Shown in pieces: positions 26,375 through 34,073 of a stretch of 64,000 nucleotides of DNA. This stretch comes from Pontibacter beigongshangensis (GTDB lineage Bacteria; Bacteroidota; Bacteroidia; Cytophagales; Hymenobacteraceae), in assembly GCF_014332515.1 (NCBI RefSeq), contig NZ_VFSD01000001.1:464554-528553 (forward strand), written 5' to 3'. Positions within the stretch are counted from its first letter, which is position 1; the number at the start of each line of letters is the position of its first letter. The notes beneath the pieces were generated by a model. The model saw only the letters and a program-made list of their open reading frames with translations. It searched no databases and was not told the origin of the DNA. Position numbers and translations under genes: made by a program.

Positions 26375-26406
26375 CCCTCGCGAGGGCCTTTTTCATTGGA
26401 AAAATT
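26375..26406 (-). repeat. CCGGAG interspersed repeat, copy 10
   Basis: CCCTCGCGAGGGCCTTTTTC followed by ATTGGAAAAATT. The central palindrome is CTCGCGAG instead of CTCCGGAG, a compensated change (both arms altered), which suggests the fold matters. Confidence 0.8.
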
Positions 26407-26541
26407 GGCGTGCCTAGCATCTTTTGGTCAAGATGTCTTCAAATAGTATACAATGGATACCCTTACATAGGCTTTGTGTTCCAATTATTAAATGTTTTGC
26501 AGCCATCTACTCTAAATATAATTTGACTACCCCCCAAAAGC

Positions 26542-26577
26542 GATAAGCCTGGTATCCGTCTGACACCAGGCTTATCA
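26542..26577. terminator. Hairpin upstream of the DEAD-box terminator
   Basis: GATAAGCCTGGT / ACCAGGCTTATC perfect 12-bp stem with an 11-base loop. Lacks a long T-run; may be a second, bidirectional transcript end. Confidence 0.6.
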
Positions 26578-26663
26578 TTTAACTGCGTAAACAGTTAATA
26601 ATCTTCCAACCTTTTTATTATTTCTCTTTACGCCCGCCACAAATTAAAGTTGAGGCTGCTCTG

Positions 26664-26696
26664 AAAAAAATAGGCCAGGTTACTACCTGGCCTATA
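26664..26696 (-). terminator. Intrinsic terminator of the DEAD-box helicase gene
   Basis: On the minus strand ATAGGCCAGGT-AGTA-ACCTGGCCTAT is followed by seven T. It lies 40 bases after the stop codon. Confidence 0.92.
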
Positions 26697-26735
26697 ACTT
26701 ATTGGTTTACAATTCCTTTTCTCTGAAACAAGAGC

Positions 26736-28568
26736 TTAGAATCTTTTCTTTCTGAAACCGCCTCGGTCTCCACCACGGTCACCGCCACGATCGTCGCGAC
26801 CGCCACGGCCACCAAAACGGCTTCCGCCACCGCCGCCATAACTGCCGCGGTCGCCTCTTCCTCTGTCTCTGTCGCCACCGAAGCCGCCACGGTCACCGCC
26901 ATAGCCACCTCTGTCGGCTCTATCACCGCCAAAACCGCCGCGGTCGCTTCTGCCACCACCTTCAATGCTGCCGCTGCCTTTTTTCTGCGCTTTTTCGATG
27001 CTCACCATGCGGCCATCCACTTCTATGCGGCCCATGCTCTGCACAATATCGGCGGTGTATTCGCTGGGTACTTCCACAAAGCTGAACTTATCGTACAGGT
27101 CTATATCGCCCACTTTACCGGCCGGAATGCTGCTGTTGTTAGAAAGCAGGTCGATCAGGTCGCGCGGATGTACACGGTCTTTCTTGCCGATGGTGATGAA
27201 CAGGCGGTCGAAGCCGTCTTTCGATTTGCCAAGGCCTTTTTCTGCTTCCATGCCCTGCTCTTTGGTCTTCGCTTCCTTCATGCTCATTTTAAGCAGGGCA
27301 GCAGCCACCTCCAGCGAGGTATATTCTTCGTTCTCCGAAATAAATCGCTCAATACGGCCCAGGTGCTTGGTAAGCGCCCCTTTGGCAAGCACTTCTTTTA
27401 CTTTGCCGAAGTATACGTTGGTACGGATCTCGTTTACGTCTTCGTAGGTAGGCACCTGCTGCATCACGATTTTTGCCTTCGTGAAGCGGATGATGTCCTT
27501 CAGTTTGAAAACGTCTGTTCTGCCGCCTACAAAAGAGAAAGCCCGGCCAGACTTGCCGGCACGGCCGGTACGGCCGATGCGGTGCACGTAGGCTTCCTCA
27601 TCCTGCGGCAGGTCGTAGTTAAACACAGCCTCTACGTTGTCTACATCCAGACCACGGGCAGCCACATCAGTAGCCACCAGTATCTCGAGGGTAGCGTTAC
27701 GAAATTTCTGCATCACGTTAGAGCGCTGGTTCTGGTTCATGTCGCCATGCAGGCCATCGGCAAAATAGCCACGAGCCTGCAGGTTCGACACCAGTTCGTC
27801 TACCATGCGTTTGGTATTACAGAACACGATGGCCGACTTCAGGTTGTACATGTCGATCAGGCGCGAGAGCACTTCTGCTTTCATGCTGCTGCGCACTTCA
27901 AAATACGCCTGGTCTATGTTCTCTACCGTCAGTTCCTGGTGCACCACCTTCACGATCACAGGATCAGTCTGGTAGGCCTTGGTAAGCTCCATGATCGGCT
28001 TGGACATGGTAGCAGAGAAGAAGATCGTCTGGCGCTCAGCCGGAATCTGCTTCAGCACGAACTCAATATCTTCACGGAAACCCATGTCGAGCATTTCATC
28101 GGCTTCGTCCAGAATAATTTTCTTTACATTGTCTAATACCAGCGTGCCGCGCTCAATATGGTCCATTACGCGGCCTGGCGTACCGATAACGATCTGAACA
28201 CCCTGCTTCAGGGCACGCAGCTGGCGCTCGTATGGCTGTCCGCCATAAATTGGGACTACGCTAATGCCTGGCTTGTATTTGGCCAGTTTCTGGATCTCGC
28301 CGGAAACCTGAATGGCCAGTTCGCGGGTAGGGCACAGGATCAGTGCCTGAACACTGCGGTTATTCTCATCAATACCCTCGATGGTCGGAATGCCGAAGGC
28401 GGCCGTTTTACCGGTTCCTGTCTGTGCCTGACCAATTATGTCGCGGCCCTCTAAAACAACGGGAATAGCCTGGGTCTGGATAGGGGAAGCTTCTTCGAAG
28501 CCCATGTCAGCGACGGCGCGCTGTACTTCCGGCGAAAGCGGAAGTTCATCAAATCTGATTTTGTTCAT
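26736..28568 (-). CDS. DEAD-box ATP-dependent RNA helicase with RGG-rich tail (DeaD/CsdA-like)
   Basis: 610 residues. Q-motif near 4-28 (FDELPLSPEVQRAV), Walker A AQTGTGKTAA, DEAD box LDEADEMLDMG, SAT and HRIGRTGRAGKSG motifs are all present. A DbpA-like RNA-binding domain lies around 460-535 (DRLFITIGKKDRVHPRDLID), then a Gly/Arg/Asp-rich tail of GGDRGG and RGGFGGD repeats from about 540. It probably unwinds structured RNA in ribosome assembly and cold adaptation. The codons of the tail are highly repetitive. A possible minus-strand -7 box (TACCTTTG) at 28731-28738 would give a leader of about 155 bases. Confidence 0.95.
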   Translation of the reverse strand: MNKIRFDELPLSPEVQRAVADMGFEEASPIQTQAIPVVLEGRDIIGQAQTGTGKTAAFGIPTIEGIDENNRSVQALILCPTRELAIQVSGEIQKLAKYKPGISVVPIYGGQPYERQLRALKQGVQIVIGTPGRVMDHIERGTLVLDNVKKIILDEADEMLDMGFREDIEFVLKQIPAERQTIFFSATMSKPIMELTKAYQTDPVIVKVVHQELTVENIDQAYFEVRSSMKAEVLSRLIDMYNLKSAIVFCNTKRMVDELVSNLQARGYFADGLHGDMNQNQRSNVMQKFRNATLEILVATDVAARGLDVDNVEAVFNYDLPQDEEAYVHRIGRTGRAGKSGRAFSFVGGRTDVFKLKDIIRFTKAKIVMQQVPTYEDVNEIRTNVYFGKVKEVLAKGALTKHLGRIERFISENEEYTSLEVAAALLKMSMKEAKTKEQGMEAEKGLGKSKDGFDRLFITIGKKDRVHPRDLIDLLSNNSSIPAGKVGDIDLYDKFSFVEVPSEYTADIVQSMGRIEVDGRMVSIEKAQKKGSGSIEGGGRSDRGGFGGDRADRGGYGGDRGGFGGDRDRGRGDRGSYGGGGGSRFGGRGGRDDRGGDRGGDRGGFRKKRF

Positions 28569-28730
28569 CTGTATTATTATTACCTTTTACATCTATCTGG
28601 AGGCAGCCTGCTTTTAACCTTTCTCTTACGTAAGTGAAGAGCGAAACGAAGAAATAAAAACAACTAGTCTTGCCCAAATTGATGGTGGTTCCAGTTATAC
28701 AGTACTTTCAGACCGATTCCAAATCTGGCG

Positions 28731-28738
28731 CAAAGGTA
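28731..28738 (-). promoter_or_regulatory. Possible -7 element of the DEAD-box helicase promoter
   Basis: TACCTTTG on the minus strand fits the Bacteroidota box. The nearest TTG (28754-28756) is only 15 bases away, closer than the usual 19-21, so the call is tentative. Confidence 0.4.
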
Positions 28739-28768
28739 CGTATTAATTGTGATCAATGCTAATGCCAC

Positions 28769-29198
28769 GGCTAATTAACTAGCTGACGAATGCGGCCTGT
28801 AAAGTTTAATAGAAGGCATGTGGTGGTAAATCTTTTATAATAATTCTTAATTTGTTCCTCTATTTCTTTAATTAATAGGTTTTTAACCAGCTATAAACTC
28901 CGATTCACCCAAGCCTGAGAGAATCTGGCAGATTATTTTAAGGTTGGCGTATTTTTTTAACACAGGCTACGTACTATTTACAAGGTGGCCGCTCGCTATA
29001 TAGCAGTCTAATAATGATGATTGCTGCGCTATAGGTGGTAATGATGAGCGGAAAAGTCACCTCAAACTGTCTTACCTGCCAACTGCTACAGTACAGACGT
29101 GTACGGGGCACGCCGCAACCCGAATGTGTAGTACTGCTCCTGCCTGTACTGCTTCACTGATTCCATTTTATGTAGAACCCTTTTTACTGTCTATAAAC
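28769..29198. other. Intergenic stretch, nothing recognised
   Basis: About 430 AT-rich bases in a divergent spacer. An in-frame extension of the next gene to 29124 has no recognisable content. No repeat copy or RNA gene seen. Confidence 0.5.
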
Positions 29199-29744
29199 AT
29201 GTTACACTTCTCTAAAATCTCGTCTAAGGGTAAAGACTTTAATATTATCGCATCTGGTGCGCTGGCCTTCAAAATTCATAACAAAATTCTTAAGGAAGAT
29301 TGTTTTCAGCAAGACACTTCCATCAGTCGCCATATGTTGCTCGACAACAGCAGCATTCTGGCCTCCTCCCCCGGCCAGAAAAAAGTCTTCTTCGTAATCA
29401 TATCCGACCTTGATAAAATAAACACTGCCTCTCTGTGCAGAATGATTTCAAAAGAGCGCGCGAACGGCGGTTATGCCGTTTGCCAGATCATCCCGATGCT
29501 GTACAACGAGCCCTCTTTCAGAGCCTTAAAAATGCTCCGGCAATCTTTCGATGAGGTGCTGGAACTTGGCAAGTTCACTATAAACACCAGCAAGGTGCTG
29601 GTAAACACAGAACAACAGAATTGCATCATTACCGATTTCAGCTTGTCGATGGCCAGGATCATGTACCAGATTTGTGTGAAAGATTTTACGTCGGCCGCCG
29701 CCGCAGATACCAGCCGGAGAGAAAGAGAATTTGCCGGAGTCTAA
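29199..29744 (+). CDS. Unknown protein, possibly a degenerate FtsZ/tubulin-fold domain
   Basis: 181 residues from the ATG at 29199. No family was recognised with certainty. The order of predicted elements recalls the FtsZ GTPase domain: DFNIIASGALAFKIHNKIL (strand, loop, helix), KKVFFVIISDLDKINTASLC (strand then helix), YAVCQIIPMLYNEPSFRALK with MLRQSFDEVLEL (compare FtsZ P-F-x-F-E-x-x-x-R-x-x-A-x-x-G-L-x-x-L), then KVLVN and a final helix SLSMARIMYQI. The glycine-rich GTP-binding loops are missing, so it should not bind GTP in the normal way. The fold assignment is inference; that it is a real gene is likely from its codon use and length. Confidence 0.5.
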   Translation: MLHFSKISSKGKDFNIIASGALAFKIHNKILKEDCFQQDTSISRHMLLDNSSILASSPGQKKVFFVIISDLDKINTASLCRMISKERANGGYAVCQIIPMLYNEPSFRALKMLRQSFDEVLELGKFTINTSKVLVNTEQQNCIITDFSLSMARIMYQICVKDFTSAAAADTSRREREFAGV

Positions 29745-29811
29745 ATAATCTATTTGTACTAGTGTACCATTTATATTGTACCTGACAGGCAGCAGCAAAA
29801 GCAGAAATGTG

Positions 29812-29841
29812 CTTTGTAGGGGCATTTTCATTTAAATAATT
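29812..29841 (-). repeat. CCGGAG interspersed repeat, copy 11 (diverged)
   Basis: CTTTGTAGGGGCATTTTCAT followed by TTAAATAATT, with GGCAGCAGCAAAAGC tail on the left. The palindrome is partly lost. Spacer 29745-30081 holds no gene. Confidence 0.65.
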
Positions 29842-30081
29842 AGTGAGTTCAGCCATAGCTGGTGGCATCTGCAAAGGATGACAGGGACAGTTCATGTACC
29901 TGAAATGTATAGACACCGAAAGGCAAAGCTCTGGCTCCTCTCTTATGCGCATGAAAGGCCTCTTACAAAGCCATTTCTTCTGCAGCTCTGCTGCCTGGGC
30001 AGGCAAAGAAATGCGCCCACATTTGCCGAAACTGCTGTTTCGCTTGTATCTTTAAGGGTACGAACGATACAGTGACCGACT

Positions 30082-33000
30082 ATGCCTTCTACTTTTAAAA
30101 TCTACTCTTCCTCTGCGGGGTCCGGTAAAACCTACCAACTGACCCTGGAGTACCTGAAGCTGGCGCTGCACACGCCCGACCCGGACTATTATCGCTCCAT
30201 CCTGGCGATCACGTTTACCAACGATGCGGCAGCCGAGATGAAGGAGCGTATCCTGTCGGCGCTGCGCGGGTTTAACGATACTACCGCTACAGAGAAAGAG
30301 CTGGCTAAGAGTGAGCAACTTTTGGAGGCCGTAACAACAGTCCTTCAAAAAGAGAATCCGGAAGAAAGGCCTGATAAGGAAGAGGTGCGGCAGCGAGCAG
30401 GCAGACTGTTCCAGCAGATCCTGTACAACTACAGCGATTTCAGTGTGAGCACCATCGATAGCTTTGTGAACAAGATCGTGCAGGCCTTTACGCGGGAGTT
30501 GAACATTCCGCACAATTTTGAGGTAGACCTGGACTCGCAGACGCTGGTGGATACGGCTGTGCAACTGCTATTGGATAAGGTTACCAGCAGCAAGGGCGAC
30601 CTGCTGTCGGAGACCCTGGAGCAGTATGCCTTAGAAAAAGCGCGTGAAGGCCGCAGCTGGAACACTTTGACTGACGATCTGTCTGACTTCGCTAAAAACC
30701 TGCTGAACGAGCAGGTGTACGAGGCCGTAACCGACCTGCAGGAGCTGACGCTGGCCGATTTTAAAACCATCAAGGCGGAGTTGCTGCAAACGAAACAGCA
30801 GATTGAGGAGGCGGTGCAGGAGGCCGCGCAGCAGGGTTTGGCAGCCATAGAGCAGGCCGGCCTCTCCCCTGCCGACTTTTACCAAAGCACACGCGGCATC
30901 TGTGGCTACTTCAGCAAATTTGCCCGCGAGGCAGATTTAAGTTACGGCAACAATTACGCCCGCCAGACGGTGGAGGACAACAAGTGGTACGCAGGCAAGG
31001 CATCCACGGCCACTAAGAGCCAGATCGACAGCATCAGCGGTCAGCTTTCGGAGCTGTACCTGCACATAGAGGAGATTAAAGAGAAATTTGCGCCAACAGC
31101 AGCCCTCATAAAGGCCGTGGTACCGCACCTGTACAAAATATCGGTGCTCAACGAACTGGAGAAATGCCTGCAGGAGATCAAGCTGGACAAGAACACGGTG
31201 CACATTTCGGAGTTCAACAAGCGCATTATCGACATTGTGCTGCAGGAGCCGGTGCCCTTTATTTATGAGCGACTGGGTGAGAAATATAACCACATCCTGA
31301 TCGATGAGTTTCAGGACACCTCGGTGCTGCAGTGGAACAACCTGCTGCCGCTCGTGGACAACGCGCTGGCCTCCGGGCATTTCAGCATGGTGGTGGGCGA
31401 TGCCAAGCAGGCCATTTACCGCTGGCGCGGGGGCGAAATGGAACAGATACTGCACCTCTACAAGGGCAGCACCGAGCGCCTGTACCAGAACCGCCGGCAC
31501 GGGCAGCTGGTGCGGGAGCGGTACGAATCGGTGAGCCACTCTTTGTTACCTGCCAACCTGAATATCAATTACCGGAGCCGGGCCGAGATCATCGACTTCA
31601 ACAACGAGCTCTTTACGTTTGTGAGTGAGCAGCACCAGGAGTATGAAATGTTCGCCTCTATTTACGACGAGAGCTTCAGGCAGAAGGTACCGGCAGGCAG
31701 CAATAAAACCGGCGGGCATATCCAGATCATGTTCACGTACCCTGAGGACGCCAACTTTAAATATGATTTCCGCTCCTGCGCCCGTACCGGAGAACTCTAT
31801 GAGGGCTACACTCGCCCAGAGATCCTGAGTTACGACGAGAGCATGCTCAACATGGTGCTGCAACTGGTGCAGCAGGGCCTGCAGGATGGGTACGAACTAA
31901 AGGACATGGCCATCCTGTGCCGTACCAACAGCAAGAGCAAGCTGATCGCCAACTTCCTGAAAGAGCGCCGCTACGACATTATTTCGCAGGACTCGCTCTC
32001 GCTGCAGTTTGCCGAAGTCGTGAACCTGATCATCGCGCTTTTCAGGGTGTTTAACCGGCCAAACGACACGCTGGCGAAGTCGGAGGCACTGTACCTGGTG
32101 TGTGCCGTGGCGCTGGAGGTGATTCCGGACACACCCATGACGCAGCGCATCGCCGAAATTGCCAAGGCCCGGGATCCGCAGGCTTTTTATGACCAGCTGC
32201 GCGTGTTTGGTTTTGATGTGAAGGAGCGGGAAACCGGCAACCTCTCCATCTACGAGCTCACGGAGCAGCTGATTCGAATATTCAAGCTCCTCGACCACAA
32301 CAACGAATGCGAGTACCTGTTCCGGTTCCTGGACCTGGTGCTGGAGTACAGCCTCAAAAACAGCAACAACCTCAACAATTTCCTGGCTTACTGGGATGTG
32401 CAGAAAGAGAAACTAAGCATCAACACGCCCAAAGAGCGGAACGCCATTACCATCACCAGCATCCATAAATCCAAAGGGCTGGCCTACCCGATCGTGATCA
32501 TACCGTTTGCCGACTGGAGCACCGAGCCCATGACCCGGGCGCTTATGTGGAGCCATTTGCCGGAGGAGGTGAGTGTGACAGGCAAGCTGCGCAGCGTGGC
32601 AGTTAACATAAGTTCTAAACTGGAGGCAACAGTGCTTGGCGCGCAGTACCAGACGGAGATTGAGAAAACCTTTATCGAGAACCTGAACATGCTCTACGTG
32701 GCCCTGACCCGCCCCATCGACCGGCTCTACCTGATCGGCAACGGCAAAGACCTGCTGGAGGAGAAAAAAGCAGCCAGAGCCCTGGACGGTTCTGTCAAAA
32801 ACATCAGTCACCTGCTTTACCGCTACCTGGTGCACAAGGAGCTGTGGCAGCCGGATCAGCTGTGTTACCAATTGGCCAGCGGAAACCAGCAGCAACAACA
32901 GCACACGCAGCTCGACAAGGACCACACCTACCACCTGGAGCACCTGGTCACTTCCGACTGGGCCTCGAGGTTGCACCTCAAACAGCACGCCAACAACGTG

Positions 33001-33483
33001 TTCGACTTTGAGACGCAGACAAAGCAGCGGGCTTTGAATAAAAAGCTGCACTACGCCCTCTCCCACCTGCTCAATGCCTCGCAGCTGGACCAGGTGCTGC
33101 GCCAGATGGTGAACGAAGGCATCATCAGCGAGCGCGAGAAACCAAACCTGCGCAAGCGCCTGCAGCCCATTCTGGAGCACCCCAAGCTGCAGCACTACTT
33201 CTCCGAAAAAGTGGTGGTGGAACATGAAAAAGAGTTACTTGATGCCCGCGCCTACCTCTACAAACCCGACCGCGTGGTTTTTGACGGGGCGCAGGTAGTG
33301 CTGGTAGAGTTCAAGCTGCCCCCGCCCGAACCGGAGCACCGCAACAAGCTCGACCACTACGCCGTGCGTTTTAAGCAGCTGGGTTACGAGCAGGTGAAGT
33401 GTATCCTGTACTACTTCGATACGGAGCAGGTGCTGGAATGGGGCTACGGCAGCAAATCGATGCAGATGGGGCTGGCCTTATAA
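30082..33483 (+). CDS. AddA-like UvrD-family helicase-nuclease (double-strand-break repair)
   Basis: 1133 residues. Helicase motif I SAGSGKTYQL at 11-20, ILAITFTNDAAAEMKERIL (Ia), ILIDEFQDTSVLQW (II), VVGDAKQAIYRWRGG (III), TSIHKSKGLAYPIVIIP (V) and NMLYVALTR (VI) are present. The C-terminus carries a RecB-type PD-(D/E)XK nuclease: PDRVVFDG with E-F-K further on (VVLVEFKLP), about 1070-1090. With the AddB-like protein at 36982-39888 it should form the complex that resects double-strand breaks for RecA loading. The partner gene is 3.5 kb downstream on the same strand, not adjacent as is usual. Confidence 0.9.
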   Translation: MPSTFKIYSSSAGSGKTYQLTLEYLKLALHTPDPDYYRSILAITFTNDAAAEMKERILSALRGFNDTTATEKELAKSEQLLEAVTTVLQKENPEERPDKEEVRQRAGRLFQQILYNYSDFSVSTIDSFVNKIVQAFTRELNIPHNFEVDLDSQTLVDTAVQLLLDKVTSSKGDLLSETLEQYALEKAREGRSWNTLTDDLSDFAKNLLNEQVYEAVTDLQELTLADFKTIKAELLQTKQQIEEAVQEAAQQGLAAIEQAGLSPADFYQSTRGICGYFSKFAREADLSYGNNYARQTVEDNKWYAGKASTATKSQIDSISGQLSELYLHIEEIKEKFAPTAALIKAVVPHLYKISVLNELEKCLQEIKLDKNTVHISEFNKRIIDIVLQEPVPFIYERLGEKYNHILIDEFQDTSVLQWNNLLPLVDNALASGHFSMVVGDAKQAIYRWRGGEMEQILHLYKGSTERLYQNRRHGQLVRERYESVSHSLLPANLNINYRSRAEIIDFNNELFTFVSEQHQEYEMFASIYDESFRQKVPAGSNKTGGHIQIMFTYPEDANFKYDFRSCARTGELYEGYTRPEILSYDESMLNMVLQLVQQGLQDGYELKDMAILCRTNSKSKLIANFLKERRYDIISQDSLSLQFAEVVNLIIALFRVFNRPNDTLAKSEALYLVCAVALEVIPDTPMTQRIAEIAKARDPQAFYDQLRVFGFDVKERETGNLSIYELTEQLIRIFKLLDHNNECEYLFRFLDLVLEYSLKNSNNLNNFLAYWDVQKEKLSINTPKERNAITITSIHKSKGLAYPIVIIPFADWSTEPMTRALMWSHLPEEVSVTGKLRSVAVNISSKLEATVLGAQYQTEIEKTFIENLNMLYVALTRPIDRLYLIGNGKDLLEEKKAARALDGSVKNISHLLYRYLVHKELWQPDQLCYQLASGNQQQQQHTQLDKDHTYHLEHLVTSDWASRLHLKQHANNVFDFETQTKQRALNKKLHYALSHLLNASQLDQVLRQMVNEGIISEREKPNLRKRLQPILEHPKLQHYFSEKVVVEHEKELLDARAYLYKPDRVVFDGAQVVLVEFKLPPPEPEHRNKLDHYAVRFKQLGYEQVKCILYYFDTEQVLEWGYGSKSMQMGLAL

Positions 33484-33507
33484 ACTTACCGGAACTGCAT
33501 AAATTGT

Positions 33508-33537
33508 CTCCGGAGGGCCTTTTTGATTAGAATAATT
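33508..33537 (-). repeat. CCGGAG interspersed repeat, copy 12
   Basis: CTCCGGAGGGCCTTTTTGAT followed by TAGAATAATT, 27 bases after the AddA-like stop. It forms an inverted pair with copy 13. Confidence 0.9.
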
Positions 33538-33758
33538 GAGCGGCTTAATTTCCAGTTCTATTCTCATAGCTGTTAAGTGCCTGAAAAGCCACCAGAAAGC
33601 ATAGCTGCCAGAGTACCGCTTTTTATTTAGTTTTTGCACTTTAAGCTCCGTGGGCTACCCCCTGACAGCCCACTTGAAGCGAGTCAGCCATTGGTGTGCT
33701 CACGCAAAGAAAGGTCGGCCAGCAGGCAGCCCTAAGGAAAAAGGCTAAGCAACAATCA

Positions 33759-33789
33759 AATTATTCTAATCAAAAAGCCCCTCCGGAGG
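33759..33789 (+). repeat. CCGGAG interspersed repeat, copy 13
   Basis: AATTATTCTAATCAAAAAGC followed by CCCTCCGGAGG, then TGCTGCTGCTCC; farther on TGCCGGATGGGTCGC recalls the long tail. The 590-base spacer 33484-34073 holds only copies 12 and 13. Confidence 0.9.
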
Positions 33790-34073
33790 TGCTGCTGCTC
33801 CACCCTTGTATTACCCAAGGCCCCCGATTTTCACCTGCCGGATGGGTCGCCCGAAACAGAAACCTTTGCCAGTACACTTTCTGCGAACCCAGGCGCCAGC
33901 CGCCGATTTTTTATTTTTTTATTATATATTGCATTTGCAGGAAGCCCTAATTTTTTAAAACTGCGTAAGAAGGCTGGCTACAAAGCCTTCTACCACCAAA
34001 TTTCAGAAAACAAGACAAAGCACTTTGACTTTCCTACCCAGTATGTGAATGGTTGAAGCGGATTAAAATTCTT

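Noticed and set aside
26171..26446. 91-codon plus-strand frame covering repeat copies 9 and 10
   Set aside because: It reads through two repeat copies and has no protein motif.
28741..28760. CRP-like site near TTGTGATCAA upstream of the DEAD-box gene
   Set aside because: Only half of the palindrome fits and no second site or context supports it.
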